A stretch of DNA of 64,000 nucleotides from Paragordius varius (taxonomy: Eukaryota; Nematomorpha), in the NCBI GenBank assembly GCA_964247055.1, contig OZ176051.1, forward strand, positions 9,424,001 to 9,488,000, in the 5' to 3' direction. A program made the translations under genes and the position numbers. Shown here one piece after another: positions 22,291 to 34,000 of the stretch. The notes beneath the pieces were generated by a model. The model was given only the letters and a program-made list of their open reading frames with translations. It was not told the DNA's origin and ran no database searches. Positions within the stretch are counted from its first letter, which is position 1, and each line of letters begins with the position of its first letter.

Positions 22291-23282
22291 AAAACATTAA
22301 CACATTTTTCAATCTATAATATTGATGATGTTGGATATCTCTTAGTTTATGTACAAACTCTGGGGCAGTTGAGACGATTCGACCATATTGTAAGATATCT
22401 GTGCAAGTTCTTGGATTAAATGTGGTGTTATATTTTTAATCTAATCTAAATATCGTAGCTTAAGCCTTCCAAGTTTCCTAGCCCCTTCAACTGGGCCTAA
22501 GATTATCGCTTTTTCTAAGTTATCGGCTCTCATCACATGTCCGTAAACTCTGTGCTGAAAGGGATGAATTTTTTAATGAAGGTTAGTTTGGGTTTAATAT
22601 GTACTAATATTTTGTATTGTATCTTTTGCTCCCATTCTATACCAATATATCTATAGGTCCATAACTCAAACGCTTTTATTTTCTTGCAAATGACTTACAG
22701 CTTTAGTGCATTACTGGAAAACTTATTGATCTATTACACGCTTTTTGATGGAATTGGGAATTTTTTTGGAGAATGGATTTAAGTATGATTATTGCATTTT
22801 CTGCCATTGCAGCTCTCCTGGTACTGCTGGTTGTAGAGGTGCCACTTATTAAAATAGTAGATCTGAGGTAAGTTAAGTTGTTCTGAATGTTTTGTTCTTA
22901 AAATTCACAGTAAGTCCTCTTTTGTTGGGATAAGAATTGTTGCGTCATCAGCGAAACGCAAGTTATTGATTGTCTCGCCTTCTATTATGATGCCTGCTGA
23001 GTCATTTCTATTATATTTGTGATGTCAGTAAGTTAAATAGCGAAGGTGATAGTGTACATCCTTGTCTGACCCTCATTTCTCTATTTATTGTTTGGCTGGG
23101 AATTGCTGAAACTCGTATAACTGCTTTTTCATTTGAAGATTGTTAAGATTTAATAATGTGCAGGGAAAATCCGCTTCACCCATAGTTTTTCATAAACCAC
23201 CCTATCAAAGCCTTGGAGTAGTTCAGGAAGGAAAATATTTTTGTTGTATGCATTTGCTTGTTTTATTATGCGTTTTATATTA
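22290..23282 (-). mobile_element. LINE reverse transcriptase fragment (unit B)
   Basis: The - strand holds diverged but ordered RT pieces: KNIFLPELLQGFDRVVYEKLW at about 23250-23195, a GQTRMYT version of the RQGC box near 23065, the catalytic FADDATILI near 22945, and a C-terminal GHVMRADNLEKAI...GARKLGRLKLRYLD tail near 22540-22440 typical of insect 'endonuclease-reverse transcriptase' elements. Many stops and shifts; dead. The fragment ends at 23282, where B lacks about 1.2 kb that C retains, so the loss is a deletion in B. Confidence 0.7.
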
Positions 23283-23680
23283 CAAACTTAGGCCCTAGAT
23301 ATTTTTCTCAACATAGATATATAGAAATTTTAAGCTTTGGTCCATTATTTAATAATATTTATTTAGTTTCCTTCATGCTTTAATGAGTTGCCAAATTTAA
23401 TAATTATTTATCTCAACTGTTAATTTTTGTCTAACCTTACCACTTATTCCTACTGAATATATAATTGATTTATGCAAAATTTTAAGATATATAGACATAA
23501 TTCCAAGTAAGAAAGATTAACTAAAAGGTTCAGTAGCTAAGATAACTGTCAATTTTGCTTATGGAAATTTACTTAGATAAAATTAAATACAATTTTTTTA
23601 AAAGTAATTAACCAAATAATACCTGTAGTAATTACTATCAAAAGCAAATTATATAATTTGATTGCTATGCATATCTAGGA
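23283..23680 (-). other. B/C shared spacer beyond the LINE
   Basis: Matches 51312-51690 of unit C. A short stretch near 23540-23565 ('aagataactgtcaattttgc') copies part of exon 1 of the glycoprotein gene (the NITVNFAF region), so a degenerate exon-1 fragment lies here. Confidence 0.4.
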
Positions 23681-24060
23681 CAGGGGTGTAACACATTTCG
23701 CGGACGGTATGCTTGTATCAAAAATTTGACGGGCCAAACAAAATGGGCATTAATAAAATTATTGAATTTAAAATATAAGAGTGCACAAATTATTGTTTAT
23801 TTTAACAATTTTAGCTAGATCATGCAAAATTTTTGAGAAGATTTTTTCAAAAAAATCACTTGTGCTTCGATCTCATAAAATATTAAAATTTCTGGCGAAC
23901 TCCATAAATATTTTGGAGGGACATGCGACCTTGTTAGATATTTCTGAATTAGGGTAATAAGAGTGATCACATATTAGAATACTTTTTAATCGCCGTGAAA
24001 TATTTTATTATATGATTAATTTTATTTTTTTGTCACTTATGTATTAATACGACCGTTTGT
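23681..24060 (+). mobile_element. hAT-like terminal fragment
   Basis: Begins CAGGGGTGTAACACATTTCG followed by 'gacgggcc', the usual look of a hAT left end. The same sequence begins at 51695 in unit C. No transposase was found and the other end is not identified. Confidence 0.4.
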
Positions 24061-24109
24061 GATGCGCCTCTTAACACGTTAAATAATTTTACACTATTAA
24101 ACACTATAA

Positions 24110-25190
24110 AACAACAATTAAAATTTTTTCAAATCATAATATGTTGCCTTGATATTTCCAATAATTAAACATATATTTTCCACAATGCCCAATAACTTTT
24201 TAGTGTTTCTAACAATCAAACATATTTCAACAATGAAATAATTTTTCCAACAATCAAATTATGTGGCCCAATAATATTTTAGTTTTTCCTACAATCAACA
24301 TATATTTATACAAAAAAATAATTTCTCCAACAATTTAAATATGTTGCCCAGCAATACCTAAGAGTTTCAACAATCAAAGATAGATTTTTAATAACTAAAT
24401 AATTTTTCCAATAATCAAAAGAAATTGCCCAATAATATTTTAGCATAACATTCAAAGCTATATTTTCAGCAATCAATATATGATGCCCAATAATAATTAG
24501 TGTGTCCGACAATCAAACCTTTATTTTCAACAATCAAATAATTTTTCCAACAATCAAAATATGTTACCCAATAACTTTCTATTGTTTCCAACACTCAAAC
24601 ATATATTTTTAACAATGAAATAACTTTTTTAATAATGAAAAGATGTTGTCAATAATATTTTAGTTTAAACAACAATCAAACATATATTTTTAATAATCAA
24701 ATTGCCATTGCGTTGCTGAACCGGATCGATCAAGAAAACCGTTTTTTTGTTACCGTGAGGCCTTTAGATTTTTCCAATAATCAAAAGATTTTGCCCAATA
24801 ATATTTTATTATTTCCAACAATAAAACATATATTGGCAACAATAATAATTTTTCCAACAATCTAAATTTGTTGCCCAGTAATTTGGTTATAACAACAATC
24901 AAACATATATTTTCAACAATCAAATAATTATTCCAACAATCAAAATATGTTGCCCAAAAATTTTAATATTTCCAACAATCAAACATATATATTCAAAAAG
25001 GAAATAATTTTTCCAACTATCACAATATATTCCCTAATTTTTATTATTTATAACATTCAAACTTATATTTTTAACAATCAAATAATTTTTCCAACAATCA
25101 AAATATATTGCCCAATAATTTTAGTGTTTCCAACAAGCATATAATTACAAATATCAAATTATTTTCAAACAATGAAAAAAAGTTCCTGAT
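24110..25190. repeat. Minisatellite, ~80-bp units of 'ttccaacaatcaaa...ttgcccaataat'
   Basis: Roughly a dozen diverged tandem units, each with a 'ccaacaatcaaa', a 'tatgttgcccaataa' and an 'acatatatttt' segment, spaced 70-82 bp. One unit near 24705-24770 is interrupted by an unrelated GC-richer stretch. Unit C has only about 3 units (52115-52376) before another insertion cuts it. No coding meaning is likely for the frames that cross it. Confidence 0.85.
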
Positions 25191-25340
25191 GGTGTGTGGA
25201 GTTTATTACAAAGAAAATATTTATTTATTACCAAAATTAAACTTATGTGTGTAATATCACAATACTTCAATTATAGACTAACTATTTTGCTTGAAGGCAC
25301 AATTAACAATATTAACTCCGTGTATCACAAAGTGTTATAA
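25191..25340. other. Spacer between minisatellite and gypsy fossil
   Basis: AT-rich, with no recognised feature. It could contain part of a terminal repeat of the adjacent retroelement, but no pair of matching ends was found. Confidence 0.25.
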
Positions 25341-27300
25341 TTGTTTGCAATTATATAGGTGTTTTGTCCACAACAGTAGGTTCTACTTTAACATCACTCT
25401 GTCCCTGTAACTGATATCTATCTGGATGGTGTCGGATTCGTGTAGGGTCTCGCTGTTCTGTGTGAGTGTCAGTGGTAGGTGTTATGGTGGGTGTTTGGGA
25501 TGGCAATTCAATGACGGGCTCCAAGGGTTGGGGCGGTATGTTCGGAGCTGTGGTCGTGCCAGTAGGGTATCTGCACATAGGTCAAGCGATTGTGGTGTTT
25601 CTTCAGACAAAATTGTCTTTCCCTTCCTTACCTTTTTCTCAATTGATCGGCGTGTTTTTGGATGATTTTGTTACCATCTCGTATTTTAAATGGGAGTAAT
25701 CCGAGTCGTCTATTTACAATTCCTTCTCGCCAACCATTCACTAGTTTATTTTTTATATACATTTTTTCGTTTTCATGGTATTCGTGATTAGGTTGTACAT
25801 CGTCTAAGAAGTCTTATTTTAGCCATGTGATTGGATTTTAGGAAAAGTTGTGCGGGACAGGTATTTGTTGCACTGTGGATGTTAGTGCGGTATCCCCAAA
25901 GCGTGATATTTGTTTTTGATTGTGGATTACAGTCTTCTGCCGACCGTTAATGTGTTTTTAGAGTATATATCACTAGTTCCACCATTCCGCTCGTTTTTGG
26001 ATGATACGGAACTGATGTTACATGTTTAATGTTTCCCGTCATGAATTTTTTAAACTGCCCAGATGTAAAGTAAGATACATTGTCAGTTACTATCAATCCT
26101 GGAAATCCATATAGACTGAAACATTCATATAGGAAATATAAGATATTTTTGGTCGATATCATTTTCGATAGTTTAACTTCGACCATCCAATAAAATTGTC
26201 TATTTGGCCTGCTATATCTAGATTTAATCTCTCCCATATTGCTGTATTGAAGTTCCAATTGTATGTGGGATTCAGTTTTGGCATCGACCCACTTTTTTAA
26301 GTCGCTTTCCATGTTGTGCTAAACGATTATTTTGCTGTAGACCCCAGGTGGCTGACGTGTAATAAGTGTAAGATATTTATCTGCCAATATTACCCGTACA
26401 TATTTGCAATTTGATTTTGTTCTTGGTGCACTTATTCCCTGGACTGGTCGGTGGTCTGGCTTCTAATATGGTTACGATTTAAGTTAAGATTATTGACAAA
26501 CCTTACATGTTCTGTTGTTTGAAGACTTTCTGTGTCTTGTTGTTGAAGTTCTGTCGGCATGCGGGACATTGGATCTGCAATGTTTTCGTGACTTTTAATG
26601 TACCGTAGATTGTAATTTAATTCGGAAGCTTTATCTATCCAACGTAGTAGCTTGGAATGTTTATTTGGTCTATTTTACGATTATTTCCAAACAGCTTTAT
26701 TAGTGGTTTGTGATCAGTACGCAATTCAAACTTCTTCCCCGTAATAAGCGTTTTAAATTTTTCAAAGCTAAAAGTATGGCTTGTGCTTCCTTTTCTATCA
26801 ATGAATAATTTTCTTCGGGATTAGACCACTTTCTTGATGCGTATACAATGGGTTTATTAATGCCCTCCTGAGTGGTCTGTAGCAACACTGCTCCGTACCC
26901 TTTATTCGGGGTATCTGTTTCAATTATTATAGGAAACTCAGGGTTGAACGGGGTTCTTTAAAAGTATGGCATATTAAATTTTTGGCTCTGTTAAAACAGT
27001 CCTCGAGGTCTTTGGTCCATATCCAGGGTTTAACTGCCTAAGTCGTAAATTACAGAAAAACTTCCACATTTTGGAAGGAATTGTGTGTGAAAACTTACTA
27101 AGCCTAAAAAAGACTTGAGTGTTTTTTGTCATGGACTTGGGAAGTCTTGCATGGCTTTAACTTTATCGGCTGCTGGTGCGATGCCGTTGTTTGATTTAAC
27201 ATATCCTAAATAGCTTACGACCTGTTGAAAAAGTTTAAGTTTGCTTTTACTTAATTTTAAACCAGATTCTAGACCAGTAATCACCCAAAATTCTGACGGA
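25341..27300 (-). mobile_element. Ty3/gypsy retrotransposon fossil (pol part)
   Basis: On the - strand, in the usual Ty3/gypsy order, are remnants of the end of reverse transcriptase (around 27250-27090), RNase H (26888-26700), integrase core (26312-25947) and a proline/threonine-rich C-terminal tail (25578-25351). Gag, protease and the front of reverse transcriptase are not seen, and no terminal repeats were found. It is broken in several places, and moderate divergence suggests an old insertion. It lies next to the minisatellite of unit B. Confidence 0.85.
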
Positions 27301-27480
27301 CAAATATGAGGGCCATTAACCTTTTAATGGCAAATATTCCATAGCTTTTGTCACATATGCACATATTTATACTCTAACTCAGCCCATGTATTTTTTGCGG
27401 ATTGCATGTAAATTCAGCTAAAAACTCGTTTTGCACCATTAAAATTAAAATATATTGATAAAAGAATTTATTTTGATATT
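27301..27480. other. Short spacer with similarity to gene 3' flanks
   Basis: The phrase 'ccatagcttttgtcacat...tatttatact' near 27345-27375 resembles the 3' flank of genes B and D (16690-16735), so a fragment of the family unit may be present. The right end of the hAT element should also lie here but was not found. Confidence 0.3.
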
Positions 27481-30271
27481 AACTAATAATTTTTGACAAA
27501 TTTGGTTTGGCCTCATGACAGGCCAATCTTAGTAGGTCGTCCATGTGATTATGGATTAAACGATTTCTGTTTGTATTGACATGCTTCATTTTTGAATACG
27601 CCGTCTCCAGGGTTGTGCATTTGACTGCTTTTTTAAAAAGTCCGGTCTGACCCGGTCAGACCATGGTCATGACCCTTTACCTAAGTAAATATCATGCGAT
27701 ATTATATTGTGAAAATAATGTTCGTACGACTCTTGAGTTTCACTAATAATGTCATGTTTTTTCTTAAAAGTTTATATTATACATTATTTTATATTTATTA
27801 CAATATTTTCAAAATTTAATTTAGAATTTGGTTTTAAAATAAATTTTGCCACATTATTGTGGCCTTACTGGATATTTAAGATTAAATTTTACCCAGTTTG
27901 TTTTACACTTTCTTTCATTAAAATATTTTATAAAATGTTTATACATTTTATTGGTTCATAAATATAGAATAAACGCATATTTTGCAAAATGCTTGATTGG
28001 TTTGTTTTCAAAATTGCTAATGTTATAAAAATGCATGTTTATATTTATTTTATATTTTCCTAAAAGGTATATTACTATCTCTCTTCTAAAAAAAAATAAG
28101 CAGCAATTTTTAAAAAAACAGCTGTTTTTTTAAATGACCATGGTCAAAAAATAAATAGTCACTGACCTGGTCATGACCCGGTCATTTGAACGGGTCATGA
28201 CTTGGTCAGCACAATCCTAGCCGTCTCACACGTGTAGGTTGAAGGAAAAACAGAACTTGAGCACATTTATATTTCATACTTACTTGGCACATCTTGCCAA
28301 AACTCTACATATCTTTCTTCTCTACAATTCTCCTTGAATATATCCTCCAAATTGGAATCATTTTTAAAATCTACGATTTCTTCAATGATATACGCCTGAT
28401 CAAAACCGAAATGCTCAAGTTGCTTAATATTGGATATATCCATATGCCATGGATTTTCAACAAGTTTTAAGCAATTTTTAGTATTTCTTAATTCATGAAA
28501 TCTGATTTAATCTCATTAGATAAAAATGTTAAATGATTATAGTATTACATTAATCTTCGCGGTAAAGTCCATATTTTCTTTATGAAGCGTTTTAAGTGTT
28601 GGAAAATATAGGAGTGTTTTAATTATAAAATCTTGTTTATATATTATTAATTTTTCTTCAAAAGCAAATATTTAATTGACAAATTGTGATATTATCTTGC
28701 TCCCTTGAAGACTTGTATTAAAAATACTAAATTTATAAGTAATGAAAATAGGCTAATAAAACCCACCATTTGTTAAATTCCTCGTCCAACTTTCTGTTAT
28801 CTTTTATAAATAATAGAATTTCATGTAACAAAAAATCTATAAAATACTTTGCTAAGGCTTAACCATCTCACAGCGGTGTACAAAAGATTATCATAAAACT
28901 TAATATGGATTTCTTTTAGAAGGTTTTTGTATTTACGGCGGTTGAATTTTCCGCCACGGATGTGGTTAACTATATCAACAACCGTTTTAATTACTGAATT
29001 GAGTGTTTCATCTTTAACACGCGAAACCAAGTTTTGCTGAATAAAGCAGTGAAAGGATAAAATATTTTGCAAATTATATTTGTTTTTCAAAAGAGAAATA
29101 ATCCTTTGTTAATTCCAATCATTGAGGGACAGCCATCTGTGCAGATAGAAACCAATTTTTTCAGATATACCATTATTATCAAAAAAAGTGTTAATTATTT
29201 CGAGAAACTCACTTCCTTTCGTAGTATTATTTATTGGTAAAAATTTTAAATATTCCTCGTTGATTATGTTGTAGTTGCAAATTTTCACGAAGAGCGCACA
29301 TTGAGGTTTTGTACTAATATCAGTGCTAGAAATAGCAATACTGAAATATTTGCAGTTTTTCAGAGCTAAAAATGTGTTGTTAAAAACATATTTAGACATA
29401 TATTCTATGCGTCGAGCACATAATAAATCAGAAAGATAAGTTTTTTAATCTGTGATTAGATCTTTATTATGGAGTTTATCAAATAAAATCCATTTATTAG
29501 ACATCTTTATATTAGTTGGGAATCAGTAAACGGTTTCATGTTTCTAAAATATAGCAAATTTCATACGAAGCTAATGTTACGGCTTTTTCCTGGGAGAAAG
29601 GTATGAACATAGTAGATATTTCTTTCTGGTATAATTCCTTAATCTTTTTATATTTTTCGTTTCTTTCTTTATGATTTAGTAATTTATGAGAATGATGGAT
29701 TGTAAAATGTCTTTCAATAATGTATTTTTTATAATTATGTTGTCCTTACATATAAGGCAGGTAATCACATTTTTATTTAAAACGACAAAGAATTTTTCTT
29801 CCCATCCATTTTTAAAGAAGCGATTTTCATCGGATAATTTACGTTTTTTATTAGATGTCATTCTTTAAATTTATGTTTTAAATTTAATTTTTTTCAAAAA
29901 AATAAATATAATTTGAATAATGCTAGATAGCAAAGAATATGCATATGTAAGTTTGGGTGAAAGGCTTGCATAAATACAAAAAAGGAATGCAATAAATTTT
30001 TCAATAGAGAAAATAAAGAATTAAGAAACAACACAAGTTAAAATTTTTAAATCATTTTGATGTAGAGAAATTTTTATACATTTCAAATTGGGTAAAAAAT
30101 AAAAAAAACAATTAAATCTAAAGATAAATTAATATTAAAATAAGCGAAAATTCGTTAATGTGTAAATTAAAAAATATCAATAAAAAAATAATTTAAGTAT
30201 CAATGTGGTCATAGGAATTTTAAAGCACTCTTAGTGCATGCGGCCCGCAGGCCGCGGTTTGAGTACAACTG
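27481..30271 (-). mobile_element. hAT element, ZBED5/GTF2IRD2-type transposase, degenerate
   Basis: The 5' end at 30271 reads CAGTTGTACTCAAACCGCGG, a typical hAT terminus. On the - strand follow a zinc-finger-like start (29861-29676, WEEKFFVVLNKN then CLIC), FIPFSQEKAVTLASYEICY near 29600, ALFVKICNYNI...EEYLKFLPI...KGSEFLEIINTFFDNNGI (29399-29109), IQQNLVSR...VNHIRGGKFNRRKYKNLLKE...AVRWLSLSKVFYRFF (29090-28821), FWQDVPSKYE at about 28290, and the dimerisation region CETAYSKMKHVNTNRNRL...DDLLRLA at 28225-27500. Stops and shifts separate these blocks, and a second hAT element interrupts the last one at 27608-28219. It is clearly a dead transposon, not a host gene. Confidence 0.85.
27608..28219. 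mobile_element. Nested non-autonomous hAT element with 8-bp TSD
   Basis: A 612-bp insert has the perfect 8-base duplication GCCGTCTC at 27600-27607 and 28220-28227. Its ends are CAGGGTTGTGC on the left and TAGGATTGTGC read inward from the right. Close to both ends are clusters of GGTCATGAC-like half sites (27640-27675 and 28135-28210), which look like subterminal transposase-binding repeats. The interior is AT-rich with no real coding. Without the insert and one copy of the duplication, the flanking hAT transposase reads straight through CETAYSKMK. Confidence 0.92.
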
Positions 30272-30580
30272 AGTTACAGTCTCATGCGTGGACCTGATAT
30301 ATATTTTTTGTGCGCAAACCTCCGCATTTGAATCGAAAATACGATCCGTTTTATTTGGGTTGTGCACCTTTAGAACATATACTAATTAAATTAGCAAAAT
30401 TGATCGATAAAAAATATATATTGTTAAGATCCAACATAAAAGAAGTTTTCTTGATTTGAAATTATTTAAAAATATCGCGTTATGTTCATAAATATATATA
30501 TAATCAGATAATTTGTGAACTAAATTATAAACTTTTCCCGGTCAAATTGTAATATAATGTAGCTACGTATCGTAGGTCAA
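30272..30580. other. AT-rich spacer
   Basis: Nothing recognised between the hAT end and the small frame at 30540-30780. Confidence 0.3.
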
Positions 30581-30780
30581 TCACTATAATAAAATATCCA
30601 GATATTGTAGACATGATTGGATCAAAATTGATTAATTTTCCCATGTTTGTCATAACGCATCTGAGACATGGCAACACAGGCTACAATTATTGTGCTCACA
30701 CTAAAAATCCCCATACAATCAAAAAATTATATGCAATCGGTGATCTAATCGAAAAAAAGTATTTTTCGCTTTTACAGTAA
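30555..30780 (+). CDS. Short unrecognised ORF
   Basis: An open frame of about 75 codons (55 from the first ATG at 30613) contains FPMFVITHLRHGNTGYNYC and HTIKKLYAIGDLIEKKYF. Its composition is less biased than chance AT-rich frames, but no family, splice site or promoter supports it. It lies antisense and 3' to the split gene at 34877-31063. Confidence 0.2.
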
Positions 30781-31062
30781 AAATCGCATTTATACGAACA
30801 AAACGTGAAAAGATAAAGACAAACATTTTTCACAAAACTCGGGTCTATTTTTTAACTTTGATTTTTTAATGATGTTTGATAAACAATCAATAATATATTT
30901 TACAATTGTAATCAAATGATTTAATTAGGAAAAATTAGGGTTAAAAATTTAATTATCTTTTGAACAAAAAAATACTTGTCTTTATGTTTTTTCGTTTTGG
31001 TGTAAAATACTTACGCACTTACCCCTATTTCATAATTGGTCCAACAAGGATTTCATTGTAAA

Positions 31063-34000
31063 TTAATAGTTTCCGGGAGTGAGATTTTGTTTAAGCTTCT
31101 CTATCCAGAATGCTTTTTCTGCTAAGCTAATCGTAACATTTTGAAATTTATCAGATTGAGTTAAGAGATCCATGTATTTTTCGACCACTCTGGAGGAGCA
31201 GTAGTATATTTTTCATCTATTATTTTATAATTTTATAACACCAATGATTTAAACATTCAATGGCGTTTTATCAAATTTTATAAATTCTTTATGCCATATT
31301 CATTGATATAAGTAAAAAAACAAGATCCTGCCGTATAAAAATCAAAAGGGCTAAGAGTCATATTATTATTAACAATTATGTTAATAATTTTATACAAATA
31401 CGAGACACATTGCTGGTGGCCTATACCCTAAAAAGCGCAGGTATGCATTTAAAAAAGGTTAACTTAAAACAATATCATCAAATAAAATAAACTATGAGTG
31501 TCATTAAAATGAAATACTAAATTAATTAGAAATTTTAATTAAAAAATAAGGATTAAGTCTATGAAAAGAGATATATGTGCTCCGTGCCAATGCAAATGGA
31601 ATCTTTAATTGATATAACAACCATTCATCGTAAGTAAAATAAAGCTAACTAAAATTCAACAATATACGTTATAGAGAAATAATCCAATCAAAGTGGTATG
31701 CTAACGGGATCCTTTACTCGAATTATAATAAAATATATTTTCTTGAATTGCCCATAATATAAAGTATAGCTATTTAACTTGATATAAGTAGATATGATTA
31801 ATGGCAATATATATTTAAATATAATTACTTAATATAGCGTTTGCACTTCAAAAGTCTTTTTTAACACTTCCAGTTGGCTCTAGAACATTTTAACACTTGC
31901 TTATATCTATAATTTTTTCATATTTTTATTATTTTTAATCTAGTATTATTACATATATCATTTTAACATTTTTAATTCTGAGAACTTTTTCATTTTAACC
32001 CTATTTTCCAATTAACAATATTTTGATTTTATTTACGTTTTGAGTAAATTTAACGGAGAAAACTTTTATATTTATTGCACTATAATATTTTTTTATTAAG
32101 TAACATTTAAAAATAAAGCAACTTTTTTTGAATGAACAAAGTTGATTTTGAAATAATATGAAATAATGGATTATATGATGAGTTGGATGTATGACTCATA
32201 GTTTGATGATAATTATAAACAAAAGAAAATGCTTAAGGACCAAATAGAAGTCTTAGAGGACCAACTTGAAGAGTTATAGAACACTCTTGAAGTACAAATA
32301 ATATATATCGTTTTTATTAAAAGTTAAAAATGTAAAATCAATATATCTATAGATATATATATACATTTGGGGTTTTTCGTAAAGAGTTATTTTATGGCAC
32401 ATTGCATTGCAATATATTGTTAGTTATATAAAACAGGTTGCATTTAATATTTTCTTACACAATTTGATGGAGAAAGTCATATCGATTAATGTAGGTAAAA
32501 CTTAATTATTAATGTAAAAAGAAGCATTTTTAATAAAACATAAAGTTACCTGTCTTCAGTCAAATCCATTTCCAACACTTTTATTCTGTTCTCAGGAACT
32601 CTTCTATATGTTTGTTGAATATATGGGTCAGCTAGGATATTCCCCTTTATGTCGCAATAATCCCCTGACAAAATAGTTCCACCAAACATGTGATCGGAAT
32701 TTACCTCTAACCGATGCTTTTGTATGTATTCAAAGCGTTTATAATTGGCCCAATAACTGTTTCCGCGGCCATTAACCTATAAAAAAATTAGATTATTTTA
32801 CCCTTCCATCCATCGCCGGGTTTTTGAACCCTAATTAAAATAATAACTAGGGTATTAAGAGTTTCTGGAGGGAAACATATATCACCATGACACATTTAAT
32901 AAGATCGAATTTGACTAAAGCCTTGTCATTGGAATTTTTTCCCAAATCCAAAATGTAATCCATGTATAAAATCTAATTAAAAATGGATATTGGGGTTGGG
33001 TGTCTCATCGGGCATATAGTAACCGGTCTGATTGGCTGTAAATATGCTTAAGGGTTATAACTAGTCAAACAAATATTAAATATAAGTTACTGAACCAAAA
33101 AGCCGTTCAACCTCTTTCAATAATCCATAATCATAAATGCAAATTTTATGAAAATTTAAACTCTTACAATATTTTTACTTTAAATTTAATAAAAAGCTAT
33201 TGTTTCCTATATTGATTCACGAATGCGTCTTTTTATGGGGCTTATTTGTACTGTTTTACATTTGAAACAGAGTCAGTAATTAAAACTAATTTATATTCAC
33301 GCTTTATTCGACATAAAATATGAGTAAACATTTTAAAAATTTATATTTATAATCAGGATTTAAGCAACTATAAATCATTTTATTTATTGCGCTTTTCTTG
33401 ATCAATTAAATCAAAAATAAAATCAAGATTTTATAAATGAGAATACAAAAAAATGGTAAATACAACTCTACATATCGATATGCATAATTTTATGTTTATT
33501 CTATGATAGGGGTTTGGATTTCTAAATAATAAAATTTAAAATAATTTACTCATATAAAAGTATGAAATATAGGAAAAAACTTCATTGCAAAAACATTTGT
33601 TAAGGAATGGAAATGATTGAACCTATATATAGATTCCGCATTACCATATATGGCTTATTAAATGAAAAAAATAGTTTTCTTTAATAATTTACTTGACTCC
33701 ATCTTTTCCAAACTTTTATGTAAGATTTATTCTTAAAGTGCAAAACCAATCGTGTTTTCGATGGCAAATACCAGATTAATCGACCTCCATATGGAGTATA
33801 TTCCTTAACCTTTGGATGTTTGACATCATTTACAAGTTTTTCAATATGTTTAGTTGGTAATATATGATGACACAATAAATTTTATACACAATCAATAAAT
33901 GTTTCCGCATATTCGTTGATAATCTAAAATGTATATTCACAAAATTAGTTAAATAAATGGTTAAATTCATTAATTTCTTCGAATTCGAAAAAAAAGGAAT

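Noticed and set aside
24110-25190. CRISPR-like array
   Set aside because: Units are diverged tandem repeats without constant repeats and unique spacers, in eukaryotic DNA.
25351-25699. Frames on the + strand at 25426-25699
   Set aside because: They are shadows of the GC-richer tail of the gypsy fossil on the other strand.
27749-28028. Two overlapping + strand ORFs
   Set aside because: They lie in the AT-rich middle of the nested hAT element and have the composition expected by chance.
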